Notes: a model not told the origin generated them from the letters alone. Positions 49,623 to 58,959 are shown, counted from the first letter of the stretch. The stretch is DNA of 64,000 bases from Flavobacterium sp. (GCA_023251135.1 JAHEZJ010000024.1:44036-108035), one strand, 5' to 3'. Numbers and translations: made by a program.

Positions 49623-51077
49623 ATGAAAAGTGAAACCCTAACAACAGAACAGTTTTATACTTCAAATCCAGATCTTAATACCGAACAAGCCTTAAACAGT
49701 TCCATTTTTCGTATTAGTAATTCAAATGTAGCTTCAAAGAAAGTAAGCGAGCGCACCAAAAGCAAGACCGGATTGTTTGTGTTGGTAAGCACCTTTGTGT
49801 TATTGTTTATCGGAGCTTATTCTGCCTATTATTTACAAGCCGATTTCGATCAGTTTCAGTTGGAGCGAATGAATTCAGGTTGGGGATTTCCTTTCCTGGT
49901 ATTGGCAGGGGTGTTGTTTGTATTTCAAGCCGGAGTTTTTCTGTATAATTTATACTTGTATTTTACTTATAAACCAATCGAATCTGTTTCAGATGAAATG
50001 TTGCCAACCTGTACCGTGATTGTTCCGGCATATAACGAAGGGAAACTGGTTTGGGATACTTTGATGAGTTTGGCAGAAAGCGATTTTCCGGAGCAAAAAA
50101 TGCAAATATTAGCGGTTGACGATGGAAGTAAAGACGATACCTGGTATTGGATGCAGCAAGCTAAAATAAAATTGGGCGATCGTTTGACGATTTTTCAACA
50201 ACCTGAAAACAAAGGAAAACGTCATGCCTTACACCGTGGATTCGAATTGGGGACTGGAGAAATTTTTGTTACGGTAGACAGTGATTCAATTGTAAAAAAA
50301 GATACCTTAAGAAACTTAGTGAGTCCGTTTATAGTAGATGAAAAATGTGGTGCAGTAGCCGGAAATGTTCATGTATTGAACAGTAAAAAAGCAATTTTGC
50401 CTAAAATGTTAAACGTGAGTTTTGTGATGAGTTTTGAATTCATGCGTTCTGCCGAAAGCAGACTTGGTTCAGTGCTTTGTACTCCGGGAGCAGCGGCGGC
50501 CTACAGAAAAACTTCAGTTTTTGCCTGTCTGGACGAATGGATCAATCAGACTTTCATGGGACAGCCCTCTGATATTGGTGAAGACCGTGCCATGACCAAC
50601 ATGATTTTGAGACAAGGGCAGCATGTGTTGTTTCAGAGAAATGCTTATGTGCTTACAAACGTACCGGAAGAATATACCGGATTGTACAAGATGTTTATCA
50701 GATGGAGCAGAAGCAATGTACGAGAGAATATCGCTATGGCGAAATATGTTTTTACAGATTTCAGAGAAGAATCTAAATTTGGAGCCCGACTTTTATTTGT
50801 CAATCAATCTTTGAAGATGATAATGGCGTATCCGTTCATGTTTTTTATGTTCTTTTTCATCGCGATGCACCCGTTATTGTTTTTAAGTTCTACACTTTTG
50901 GCAATTTTAGTGGTATCAAGTTTCCCGGTATTGTTTTATACGAAAAGATATAATTTTGCTGATTCACTTTGGGCTTATTCGTACAGTGTTTTCTATACTT
51001 TTAGTTTGTTTTGGATTACACCGTATGCAATCGTTACCGCCAATAAAAAAGGCTGGTTAACCCGAGGATTGGCTTAA
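49623..51077 (+). CDS. Processive family-2 glycosyltransferase (hyaluronan synthase/NodC-like)
   Basis: 484 residues. Two membrane helices come before the catalytic domain and about three after it. The GT2 set is intact: VPAYNEG, AVDDGSKDDT, TVDSDSIV, the acceptor-side GEDRAMTNMI and FIRWSRSNVREN, a QxxRW-like position. It would use a nucleotide sugar to build a polymer at the inner membrane. The product is unknown. It has a sigma-54 promoter and its own terminator, so it is separately and conditionally expressed. A synthase without neighbours is consistent with a capsule or adhesive polymer, but this is inference. Confidence 0.88.
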   Translation: MKSETLTTEQFYTSNPDLNTEQALNSSIFRISNSNVASKKVSERTKSKTGLFVLVSTFVLLFIGAYSAYYLQADFDQFQLERMNSGWGFPFLVLAGVLFVFQAGVFLYNLYLYFTYKPIESVSDEMLPTCTVIVPAYNEGKLVWDTLMSLAESDFPEQKMQILAVDDGSKDDTWYWMQQAKIKLGDRLTIFQQPENKGKRHALHRGFELGTGEIFVTVDSDSIVKKDTLRNLVSPFIVDEKCGAVAGNVHVLNSKKAILPKMLNVSFVMSFEFMRSAESRLGSVLCTPGAAAAYRKTSVFACLDEWINQTFMGQPSDIGEDRAMTNMILRQGQHVLFQRNAYVLTNVPEEYTGLYKMFIRWSRSNVRENIAMAKYVFTDFREESKFGARLLFVNQSLKMIMAYPFMFFMFFFIAMHPLLFLSSTLLAILVVSSFPVLFYTKRYNFADSLWAYSYSVFYTFSLFWITPYAIVTANKKGWLTRGLA

Positions 51078-51125
51078 AAAAAGAATATTGTAATTAAAAA
51101 AATAGAAATTGATTTGTTTTTTTAG

Positions 51126-51156
51126 GACTCCTGCTCATTTGAGTGGGAGTTTTTTA
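51126..51156 (+). terminator. Terminator after the glycosyltransferase
   Basis: ACTCCTGCTCA and TGAGTGGGAGT pair with one bulge and a T-run follows. Confidence 0.75.
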
Positions 51157-51361
51157 TTTTTAGAAGATTAGCAATTGGGATTAAAGAAAGAGGGGATATG
51201 AATCCGTAATCCTTGGGTTGTTTTTAACCGCCAAGAACGCAACGGCTTGCGCAAAGATCACCAGAATTAATAACATATATATATGATGGTGAAAATCTAC
51301 TGATCAATAGGATGGGAGAATAGGGGATGCAATCTGAACAATACATTGCGTTTCAATAAAA

Positions 51362-51392
51362 AAACCTCTAAAGTTTTAACTTCAGAGGTTTC
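51362..51392 (-). terminator. Terminator of the zincin/propeller lipoprotein pair
   Basis: AAACCTCT and AGAGGTTT flank AAAGTTTTAACTT; a T-run is present on the minus strand. Confidence 0.75.
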
Positions 51393-51415
51393 AAATAATT
51401 AAAATGTGGTAACTG

Positions 51416-52420
51416 TTAGCGCTGTTCTGCGATTACAGATTTATTAAGTTTCAGAACTCTGATTTTTTTATTGGTATTATCAGATAAAAACAAACGATCG
51501 TTCAATTGTGCTACACCAACAATACTTCCAAACGGATTTTGTCCTAAAATATCAGAAGCATTTACACTTGCCGTAAAAATACGGTTCATGAAGTCTGGTT
51601 TTGTGTAAAGACGCAGGTAATTGTTACTTCCTACATTTTCAGATGTAATAGCCCAGTCTTTAGTAAAACTAACAGCAATAGGTTTTGCATCAAAAGGTAC
51701 TGTTACCGGTTTTATAGGTTCCGTTAAAGATTGTGCAGCATTGGCTTTGATAGCATCAATGTTGTAATACAAATAACCTTTGGCATCTCTTCCGGCTACT
51801 ACTAAATTTCCCGCATCTATATCCATAGAATAAATTTGGTCAAAACCGTTTAGCGTGTTTAATTTGGCGATAGGTTTTAAATTCCACTCGCTGCTTTCGG
51901 TAATTTGAGTAGTTTCGAAAACTTTAATCGAGGTTTCTTTTTCTTTTACGAAAACTAGACCATCTCTAACCACAACACCAAAAACGTGTACAAAAGTTTG
52001 CCACCATTGGCCGTTTCCAAGTACACTAATTCCGGCATTTGTAGTTTCGTCGATTACAAAAAGTCTCGACTCGCGACTTCCGATATAAATTCGGCCTTTA
52101 TCGACAGCGACAGAAGTAATTGCGGCCATCGGGATTGTTGTCGTTCCTTTTTTGTACTCTGTAATGGTTTTGATGTGAGCCAGAGTTACGGCGTTGAATA
52201 CTTCGAGTACATCGCCATTGGCTACATATAGTTTTTCGTTGGCAATCGCAATTCCTTTAGGATCTAAAGTTCCTGTTCCGTTTCCAATTTGAGCAGCCGT
52301 TATCGATGCTTCATCGGTTGGATAAAAATAATTGTATGTTGTAGGTTCAGCACCTTCTGAATCTTTGCTGCAACCAACAAAAAGACAAAGTAATACTAAT
52401 AAAAATGGTATTTTGTTCAT
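51416..52420 (-). CDS. Lipoprotein, beta-propeller-like, function unknown
   Basis: 334 residues from ATG 52420 (MNKIPFLLVLLCLFVGCS). The lipobox is LFVGC (Cys-17). The mature part has repeated short beta-strand units such as IAIANEKLYVANGDVLEVFN, SVAVDKGRIYIGSRESRLFVID and DRLFLSDNTNKKIRVLK, which suggests a propeller of about six blades. It follows the zincin lipoprotein by 14 bp, so the two are cotranscribed and may act together at the cell surface. No family name recognised. Confidence 0.72.
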   Translation of the reverse strand: MNKIPFLLVLLCLFVGCSKDSEGAEPTTYNYFYPTDEASITAAQIGNGTGTLDPKGIAIANEKLYVANGDVLEVFNAVTLAHIKTITEYKKGTTTIPMAAITSVAVDKGRIYIGSRESRLFVIDETTNAGISVLGNGQWWQTFVHVFGVVVRDGLVFVKEKETSIKVFETTQITESSEWNLKPIAKLNTLNGFDQIYSMDIDAGNLVVAGRDAKGYLYYNIDAIKANAAQSLTEPIKPVTVPFDAKPIAVSFTKDWAITSENVGSNNYLRLYTKPDFMNRIFTASVNASDILGQNPFGSIVGVAQLNDRLFLSDNTNKKIRVLKLNKSVIAEQR

Positions 52421-52434
52421 GATAGTTTTATAGG

Positions 52435-53673
52435 TTATTTCCATTTTCCGTCTTCTTTATATTTTACATAAAATGGGTTTTTTGGGTCAATTTTAAATAC
52501 AGGTTTAGTATAAGTCCCTCTTAGATATTCTTTTTTCGTATATCCTTTTAATACATCAGGATCTGTAAAAGGAAGATCATTCAGTTGTATTAAATATCGA
52601 TAGAATTGAGCAAACATTTCCTGTTGACCACCGCCCTCGCCACTGTTGGCTAAATTACTACTATGACTGTAACCACTATGGTGTGAATATTCGTGTGACC
52701 AAAGAGACATGTCTCCTTTCCAGTGGCCAACGATGTAACCGCCTTCATATTGTGAGGCTAAAGCACCTCCGCCCCAGGCAGCACCTCCGCCAACCATGGC
52801 CATGTTTAAGGTTCGGCTGTCAATGTAGGTATTGTAGGCCTGTTCGATTTGGGCCTTGGTAAGATAATCGTAAACGCCATTAGCATCATCAGCATTTCCA
52901 TGCCAGTTTAGAGCACCATTTATAGCAGTTCCGGCAGTCGCTGCCTGTTCTTTTTTGTAGATGTCAAAATTCATGAAAGTATCATAGTAGATCGGATGAC
53001 TCAGAGCGTAAGAATAATTAATAATCATAGTGACCGCTTCTTTGGCTAAAACAGGATTCATCGGTAAAAACTTTTCAGGATCATCAGCAGGATTATTAAG
53101 GTGATACTGCGTGCTGAATTGTACTAATCGATTTGATTTGATTTTTTTGAATTTAGCAAATAAGGGATCCGTTGATTCTACTGAAAATTCGATTGCTCCG
53201 GAAGAGAAACCATCAATTTTATCAATGGTAACGGCTTTTCCATTTTCAAGCTGATAATCGTGTGTTCCGTTAACTAAAGGAATTTGATGTGCCGAACGGT
53301 GAAAAGCAGGAACTTTTGTGAATTCAAAAAGTAAAAAACGCTTGTCGTAGTTGGCTAATTTTGCATAGACTTTTACATCTGTAAGTCCAACCGGAGAGTA
53401 AAGAGAAATTTGTATGGAATCTTTCCCTTTTTGAATGACTTGCATGGGCTGATTAACACGGAACCAGCGGTCTTTATTGTCATACATTTTTGAAGGACTT
53501 TCATTGTCTTCAAACATGGTCATTGGTCGGTTTTCTTTTGGTAAAGTTGTCGCATCAATGGCCGGCAAATAATTGGCTTTGTAATTGTCACCTTTTGAAT
53601 CATCATCGCTGCATCCGAAAAGTACACCTGCGAAAACGGCAAAAGGTAAAAAATAAGAAATGGTTTTTCTCAT
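52435..53673 (-). CDS. Lipoprotein, putative zinc metalloprotease (metzincin-like)
   Basis: 412 residues. The lipobox is LFGC (Cys-21). Near the C-terminus HEYSHHSGYSH at 327-337 fits the metzincin motif HEXXHXXGXXH, with ligands His-327, His-331 and His-337 and catalytic Glu-328. A downstream Met (about residue 352) could give the Met-turn. The preceding beta-rich region has no named domain. Its partner lipoprotein is encoded 14 bp downstream. A Glu/Gly/Gln-rich loop follows the motif, so some other zincin class (for example an M60-like one) cannot be excluded. Confidence 0.7.
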   Translation of the reverse strand: MRKTISYFLPFAVFAGVLFGCSDDDSKGDNYKANYLPAIDATTLPKENRPMTMFEDNESPSKMYDNKDRWFRVNQPMQVIQKGKDSIQISLYSPVGLTDVKVYAKLANYDKRFLLFEFTKVPAFHRSAHQIPLVNGTHDYQLENGKAVTIDKIDGFSSGAIEFSVESTDPLFAKFKKIKSNRLVQFSTQYHLNNPADDPEKFLPMNPVLAKEAVTMIINYSYALSHPIYYDTFMNFDIYKKEQAATAGTAINGALNWHGNADDANGVYDYLTKAQIEQAYNTYIDSRTLNMAMVGGGAAWGGGALASQYEGGYIVGHWKGDMSLWSHEYSHHSGYSHSSNLANSGEGGGQQEMFAQFYRYLIQLNDLPFTDPDVLKGYTKKEYLRGTYTKPVFKIDPKNPFYVKYKEDGKWK

Positions 53674-54287
53674 AGGATTAGTAGGTAAAAATGGGGTTTA
53701 TATATAAAATTTATTGTTGTTTTATATGTTTTTAAAGTACCTTATCTTGGGCAGTGCTAAGGCAAAATTAAAAAACATGTTCCTATCTCGTTTGTACTTT
53801 ATAACAACTGGTATTACCTATGTAATAACTGGTTGTCTGATTTGTATTTTAAAGCTGCATTATGATAATGCAACCTAAAAAGCCGCTAATATACTTAATA
53901 AAAAAATAATCCGGTCAAACGAAATGTTCGTTTTGCAGTTTTAAACAGCTGCTTTTCGGGAGTTTTTGTCAGAAACGAAGATAGGAATGAACGAAACAAA
54001 AGACTTTTAAATTTGTTCAAAAGCCTTTAGGTTTTGTGTAGAAAAATAGAGCGTTTGTGATTGCTGTTAAGGGCTTTTTATTTCCGTATTGAGATAAAAT
54101 AGACTACCAATCAAGATGTTTAATGCACACTAGTTCTGTGACTGTTAACTGATCGAATACCAGTAAGATTGGGTTTTAAAGAGGATATTCGGGTGGGTTT
54201 GTGAATCTGTTTCTTTTTTATCAAAAAAATATAAATAAAAGAATGTTCATTCATTTATTGTTTTATATTTGTAGCAAAATAATCAGT
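53674..54287. other. Divergent intergenic region
   Basis: No gene seen in 614 bp. Minus TAATTTTG at 53763-53770 is a candidate -7 box for the zincin gene. AACTGGT is repeated directly around an ATTAC/GTAAT hairpin near 53815-53845. A TetR operator and promoter lie at the right end. Confidence 0.45.
54241..54271 (+). promoter_or_regulatory. Operator and promoter of the TetR operon
   Basis: GAATGTTCATTC (54241-54252) is an inverted repeat with GAATG/CATTC arms, a TetR-type site. It overlaps the promoter just upstream of the -7 element TATATTTG (54264-54271). Its position suits autorepression. Confidence 0.5.
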
Positions 54288-54884
54288 ATGAGAGCAAGAG
54301 ATGTCGACAAGGAAAAATTAGTAATCGAAATGGCAATTGACCAGATTGTCCAGGAAGGATTTCAGGGTTTTAGTATGAACAAGCTCGCGAAGGCCTGTTC
54401 TATTTCTGTTGGCACGCTCTACATTTATTACAAAGACAAAGATGATTTGATTCAAAAAATAGGTGCCATTATTGCGCTGAAGTTTTTTACCAGCACCGTG
54501 AAAAACTTTTCGCCCGAAATGTCATTTGAGGAAGGTTTATGGAAACAGTGGGAAAACCGCGCCAACTTTACCATGAAGTATCCCAAGGAAGTTGCATTTT
54601 TTGAAATTGTCAAACATTCACCTCATTCAGAAATCATTTTGGATTCTATTCAGGAGTTTGCAGATTTTAGAAGGATTATGAAGATGTTTATTGATAACGG
54701 CTTGCGCAACAACGAGCTGATTCCGATGACATTTGAGGCTTTTTGGAGTGTTGCCTACGGGCCTTTGTACACCTTATTAAATTTACATACTGAAGGGAGG
54801 AGTATGGGAGGAAAACCTTTTAAACTTACCCGGGAAATTATGAAAGAAGCCTTTCAGGCCACTGTAAAAGGACTAAAACCATGA
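54288..54884 (+). CDS. TetR family transcriptional regulator
   Basis: 198 residues from ATG 54288 (MRARDVDKEKLVIEMA), which follows the -7 box; an earlier in-frame ATG at 54201 would be upstream of transcription. The N-terminal helix-turn-helix is FSMNKLAKACSISVGTLYIYYKDKDDLI (about 35-62), followed by the helical ligand-binding domain. It is the first gene of an operon with a small protein and an MFS pump and probably represses them. The inducing compound is unknown. Confidence 0.92.
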   Translation: MRARDVDKEKLVIEMAIDQIVQEGFQGFSMNKLAKACSISVGTLYIYYKDKDDLIQKIGAIIALKFFTSTVKNFSPEMSFEEGLWKQWENRANFTMKYPKEVAFFEIVKHSPHSEIILDSIQEFADFRRIMKMFIDNGLRNNELIPMTFEAFWSVAYGPLYTLLNLHTEGRSMGGKPFKLTREIMKEAFQATVKGLKP

Positions 54885-54890
54885 AAAATT

Positions 54891-55118
54891 ATGGAAACAA
54901 ATTTAAATACAATACATATTTTTAAAACCAATATTGGGGATCAGGATCCCGATTGTCCCATTCGTCAAAAACTCAACAATCATTCAGATATTCAACAATG
55001 GAGCATTGACTGCGAAGATGTTGATTGTGTACTCAGGATTGTTTCGAAAACATTACAACCCGAAACAATTATAGATATGGTCACTGAATTTGGCCATGAA
55101 TGTCAGGAGTTAGACTAA
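54891..55118 (+). CDS. Small protein between TetR and MFS genes (ferredoxin-like fold suspected)
   Basis: 75 residues, 6 bp after the TetR stop and 19 bp before the MFS gene. The pattern (IHIFKTNIG, WSIDCEDVDCVLRIVS, ETIIDMVTEFGHECQELD) resembles HMA-like beta-alpha-beta-beta-alpha-beta folds, but the N-terminal CxxC is replaced by a late CxxxxC. A role in binding the pump's substrate or a metal is speculation. Confidence 0.65.
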   Translation: METNLNTIHIFKTNIGDQDPDCPIRQKLNNHSDIQQWSIDCEDVDCVLRIVSKTLQPETIIDMVTEFGHECQELD

Positions 55119-55137
55119 ACTAATACATTTATAAAGA

Positions 55138-56409
55138 ATGAAAAAAAACACTACAGAAAGCCCGGCTTTCTCTTCACACCAAAAAATAATTATCGCGATA
55201 CTGGCACTTTTGCAGTTTACGGTTATACTTGATTTTATGGTTATCTCTCCTTTGGGAGATATTTTAATGAAAACCCTGAACATGACAACGGCTAACTTTG
55301 GTTTTACCGTTTCTGCTTACGCTTTTAGTGCGGGAGGTTCAGGATTACTTGCTGCAGGTTTTGCAGACAAATTTGACCGAAAGAAACTTTTAATTTTCTT
55401 TTATATCGGATTTATTATCGGTACGGTTTTTTGTGCACTTTCAACCAGTTATATGATGCTGTTATGGGCAAGGATTGTAACCGGACTTTTTGGAGGTGTA
55501 ATCGGATCCGTTTCTTTGGCAATTGTAACCGATTTGTTTGTAATTCACCAGCGTGGACGCGTAATGGGATTTATCCAAATGGCATTTGCCTCCAGTCAGA
55601 TTTTAGGAATTCCGGTAGGATTGTACTTTGCGAATAACTGGGGATGGCATTCGGCTTTTATTATGATTGCGGTTCTGGCCGTATTGATTCTTATTGGGAT
55701 TATTACACAAATGGAACCCATTACCAAACATTTAGAAGTGCAGTCAGACAAAAGTCCTTTTTTGCATTTATGGCATACCCTTAGCAACAAACACTACCAG
55801 GTTGGTTTTATGTCTATTGCTTTTCTCTCTGTAGGAGGTTTTATGTTACAACCCTTTGGAAGTGCATTTTTAGTGAATAATATTCATATCAGCCAGCTCG
55901 AATTGCCGATGGTCTTTTTCTTTACCGGACTTTCGGTACTTTTTATCATGCCTTTGGTGGGTAAATTAAGTGACAAAGTAAGTAAGTTTAAACTGTTTGC
56001 GGCAGGATCCATACTCTCTGTCGTTATGATTATTATTTATACCAATCTTGGCCCTGTACCCTTGTGGCAAATCGTAGTGCTTACTATGATTATGTTTATG
56101 GGAATCATGAGCCGAATGATTCCGGCCACAACATTAAATACCGCTATTCCCGGACTGGAAGATCGTGGTGCTTATATGTCAATCTCTTCTTCCCTGCAAC
56201 AAATTGCAGGTGGAATTGCAGCCGTTTGTGCCGGATTTATTGTACATCAGAAAACAAAGACGTCTCCTCTGGAAAACTATGATATTTTAGGATATGTAAT
56301 TGCGGTAATTACACTTTCGACAATATTTTTGATATGGAGAGTAAATAAGTTAGTACAATCAAAAGATACAGCTGTTCCCACTCCGGTTCCGGAAATGGCA
56401 GAAGTTTAA
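55138..56409 (+). CDS. MFS drug/metabolite efflux transporter
   Basis: 423 residues, twelve membrane helices. It has an MFS motif A-like segment between helices 2 and 3 (GLLAAGFADKFDRKKLLIFF) and the helix-4/5 segment IVTGLFGGVIGSVSLAIVTDLF. Together with the TetR repressor upstream it looks like an inducible exporter of the DHA1 type. The substrate is unknown. Terminator at 56433. Confidence 0.9.
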   Translation: MKKNTTESPAFSSHQKIIIAILALLQFTVILDFMVISPLGDILMKTLNMTTANFGFTVSAYAFSAGGSGLLAAGFADKFDRKKLLIFFYIGFIIGTVFCALSTSYMMLLWARIVTGLFGGVIGSVSLAIVTDLFVIHQRGRVMGFIQMAFASSQILGIPVGLYFANNWGWHSAFIMIAVLAVLILIGIITQMEPITKHLEVQSDKSPFLHLWHTLSNKHYQVGFMSIAFLSVGGFMLQPFGSAFLVNNIHISQLELPMVFFFTGLSVLFIMPLVGKLSDKVSKFKLFAAGSILSVVMIIIYTNLGPVPLWQIVVLTMIMFMGIMSRMIPATTLNTAIPGLEDRGAYMSISSSLQQIAGGIAAVCAGFIVHQKTKTSPLENYDILGYVIAVITLSTIFLIWRVNKLVQSKDTAVPTPVPEMAEV

Positions 56410-56432
56410 TTTTTTAGATTTCAAATCATAAG

Positions 56433-56463
56433 AAAGCTTGTCCATTAATGACAAGCTTTTTTT
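56433..56463 (+). terminator. Terminator of the MFS operon
   Basis: AAAGCTTGTC and GACAAGCTTT pair perfectly, T-run follows. Confidence 0.88.
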
Positions 56464-56734
56464 GTGTATAAGCATTTTAGATTGAGTTATAATCGAAAAG
56501 TAGTTTCTGCCTGATCAATAAAAATTCCGAATCTTAATTCAACGCTGATAAAACGGATTCGCTTTCGCAAAGACACTGATAAAAACGGATTTTAAAATTA
56601 GAAATCTTTTAAATGAGGAAAGAATTCGTCTTCATTCGCGTTTTTACGAAGTAAACCCGTTTTATCCGCGTCGAATAAAAGGAAGTATTTAAAATATCTG
56701 TCCTTTACTGTATTACTAAACTGGGAGTCGATGA
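56464..56734. other. Intergenic repeat-like region
   Basis: No gene seen. Segments such as AACGCTGATAAAACGGATT (56541) and the reverse-oriented AAACCCGTTTTATCCGCGT (56657) form an inverted pair of about 130 bp, one of the flavobacterial intergenic palindromes. Confidence 0.5.
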
Positions 56735-57115
56735 TTAAGGTTTAATTTTTCTCTTCCAATACAGATACACCGAAAAAGCGTTTATAAAAGCCAGTGCCCA
56801 TAAAATTGGACTGGTGAAAAAGCTCTCATAACTTCTTCCTTCGGGAATTTCAACAAAAGGAACGGTTATCAAAACATCTAATAACAGTGCTGTTGCAGAC
56901 ATTAGTATTCCAAGTGCCAAACCGTTGGTATTGTATTTTTTCTGATAATAAAATTTTGCACCAACGATGGCATAAAAAACAATAAGTACCATAACGATGG
57001 TGGCTTGTATTAGAAAATAATCTTTCAGAAGGGGAGTATTACCGAAAAGATAAAAAGAAATACTAACGCACACCCAAACTATAAATCCTGAAAATATTCC
57101 TCTGCTATATTTCAT
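56735..57115 (-). CDS. Small integral membrane protein (DUF5367-like)
   Basis: 126 residues, four membrane helices (SGFIVWVCVSISFYLF, IQATIVMVLIVFYAIVGA, ALGILMSATALLLDVLITVPFV, FTSPILWALAFINAFSVYLYW). The arrangement matches DUF5367 membrane proteins of unknown role. It ends the cluster with the NmrA-like gene, whose stop is 10 bp upstream, so they are one transcript. Confidence 0.7.
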   Translation of the reverse strand: MKYSRGIFSGFIVWVCVSISFYLFGNTPLLKDYFLIQATIVMVLIVFYAIVGAKFYYQKKYNTNGLALGILMSATALLLDVLITVPFVEIPEGRSYESFFTSPILWALAFINAFSVYLYWKRKIKP

Positions 57116-57125
57116 AATTTAGGTT

Positions 57126-57953
57126 TTAGGAGTTCCAGATTGCTGTTTTGGCTGTTTCTTTTGCGTAGACAGAAAAATCCTTTGCTTTTCTGCCCAGAAT
57201 ATTTTCGATATCCGAGGTAATACTGGAATTTCGGCCATCCAAAACCTGTTCAAAAAGATAGTTGATCAGCCAAATATGATCTTCCGGAATTTGATATTCC
57301 TTCAACATTCCAATATACTCTTCCAAAGATAATCCCTGAAAAGTGATATTTCGCCCGCTGGCTTCAGCGATTTCGTTTATCGCTTGTTTGAAAGTCAATA
57401 GTCGCGGACCGGTTAGTTCATAAGTTTTTCCGTTGTGTTTATCCTCTACCAGAGCAGCGGTGACTACATCGGCAATATCATCGGCATCGGTAAAAGGTTC
57501 CAGTGCTTCGGCTCTTGGTAAGGCAACAATTCCGGCTAGTATAGGATCCAGAAAGAAGCTTTCGCTAAAGTTTTGATTGAACCAGCTGGCACGAACAATG
57601 GTCCAGTTTTTAGCCGTATTTTTCACGATTTCCTCGCAAAGCTGTGCTTCTTTTTCACCTCTTCCGGAAAGTAAAACCATTTTTTGAACACCCGATTTTG
57701 TCGCAAGCTGCGTAAAATTCTGGATAGTATTTACCGCCGAAGGAATGGCTAAGTCAGGCTGAAAGGTAATATAAACCGTATCAATTCCCTGAAGAACAGT
57801 TTCCCAGGTTTCCGGTTTTTCCCAGTCGAAAGGTGTTTTTTCATTGCGGGATCCCAAACGGACTTCAAGGCCCTCAATTTGTTCTAATCTTTCGGCTACT
57901 CTGCGTCCTGTTTTTCCATTAGATCCCAGGACTAAAATTTTTGCATTTTTCAT
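57126..57953 (-). CDS. NmrA/NAD(P)-binding oxidoreductase-like protein
   Basis: 275 residues. The N-terminal nucleotide-binding loop is ILVLGSNGKTGRRVAERL (atypical SDR, G-x-x-G-x-x-G like). It continues DTVYITFQPDLA and the NmrA-like TIVRASWFNQNFSESF. Members bind NAD(P)H and act as redox sensors or quinone/azo reductases. Together with the AraC regulator 72 bp upstream on the same strand it may form a stress-responsive unit. Confidence 0.85.
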   Translation of the reverse strand: MKNAKILVLGSNGKTGRRVAERLEQIEGLEVRLGSRNEKTPFDWEKPETWETVLQGIDTVYITFQPDLAIPSAVNTIQNFTQLATKSGVQKMVLLSGRGEKEAQLCEEIVKNTAKNWTIVRASWFNQNFSESFFLDPILAGIVALPRAEALEPFTDADDIADVVTAALVEDKHNGKTYELTGPRLLTFKQAINEIAEASGRNITFQGLSLEEYIGMLKEYQIPEDHIWLINYLFEQVLDGRNSSITSDIENILGRKAKDFSVYAKETAKTAIWNS

Positions 57954-58024
57954 ATCAGTATTTTTTAAAGGATTACTGATACAAAGTTGTTTAGATTAAA
58001 GCGGAATCATTTGTCCGAAAAGAA

Positions 58025-58903
58025 TTATGATTTGTTTGAAAAGAACTGTTGTCGAACTTCGTTTGGACGTACACCAAATTTTTTATGAAAGGCATTTGAA
58101 AAAGAACTCAGACTGTCATAGCCAACTTCCCAAGCCGATTCCTGGACTGTTTTTTCGTTGTCGCGAAGTAACTCGTAAGCTTTGTGAAGTCTTTCTTCCT
58201 GAACAAATTTGAAGACCGGAATACCAAAAAGTTCTTTGAAGTTCTTTTTGAGTTTATTGCTGTTTAACCCCACCATTTGCGACAATTGTTTGATCGATGG
58301 CGGTTTCGAATAGCTATTGGTTACAATTTCCTTTGCCTTAAATAGTTTGTTTTTGTCCATTTCCGAAAGGTCAATTTTGGTACCTGTTGCCAAAAGTGCA
58401 TAAAAATGGGCCAGCAGTTCATTGACCTGACTTTTTAAAAACAACAATCTCGTATTGCCGGTATAAGTGGTGTTGAAAATTTTCTGAACAGCCAATTGCA
58501 TCTCCAAAGTCATATAAAAAGAAGGACCCTGAACAAAATGCTCCCGCGGATTTAATAATTCCGGAAGATAGTTTTCGAAAATTTCTTTCTCAGCCTGAGG
58601 TAAGGAATGCAGGTGTTTTGGTTTGGTGAAAATACTGATGGACTGTAAAGGTTTGTCAGGTTCTATTTTATGGGAGAACGCTACCTTTTGATTGCCAAAA
58701 AAGCAAATTGCCAGGCCTGTTGTATTGGTCAGATATTTAGTTTGATCGTTATGTTTGATCTCCAGTTCGACATTGCCCGAACCATAAAAGGCAAAACCAA
58801 CGGCATCTCCGTCGATTTCGCATTGCTGTACGAAAGGTTTGGAGGTGTTGGATTGTTCGATTAAAACAATAAAATCATTTAATTCTATAATATCTGTTGT
58901 CAT
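58025..58903 (-). CDS. AraC family transcriptional regulator
   Basis: 292 residues. The first 190 residues are a sensor region without named motifs. The C-terminal AraC helix-turn-helix is at about 195-290 (IKQLSQMVGLNSNKLKKNFKELFGIPVFKFV, then AWEVGYDSLSSFSNAFHKKFGVRPNEVR). It stands upstream of the NmrA-like gene and may control it. Ligand unknown. Confidence 0.88.
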   Translation of the reverse strand: MTTDIIELNDFIVLIEQSNTSKPFVQQCEIDGDAVGFAFYGSGNVELEIKHNDQTKYLTNTTGLAICFFGNQKVAFSHKIEPDKPLQSISIFTKPKHLHSLPQAEKEIFENYLPELLNPREHFVQGPSFYMTLEMQLAVQKIFNTTYTGNTRLLFLKSQVNELLAHFYALLATGTKIDLSEMDKNKLFKAKEIVTNSYSKPPSIKQLSQMVGLNSNKLKKNFKELFGIPVFKFVQEERLHKAYELLRDNEKTVQESAWEVGYDSLSSFSNAFHKKFGVRPNEVRQQFFSNKS

Positions 58904-58959
58904 TGGTTTTTAAGGATTTGACTCAAAAAGAGGTGAAAAGTTACCATTTATTTTTAATA

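Larger units (their letters stand above)
51078..51415. other. Intergenic region with two terminators and a repeat fragment
   Basis: Besides the terminator at 51126 and the one for the minus-strand lipoproteins at 51362, the middle (about 51215-51260) carries AACCGCCAAGAACGCAACGGCTTGCGCAAAG-type text similar to flavobacterial intergenic repeats. No gene seen. Confidence 0.5.

Noticed and set aside
54891-55118. Small protein as a toxin or antitoxin
   Set aside because: It is embedded with tight spacing in a TetR-MFS operon, with no partner gene.
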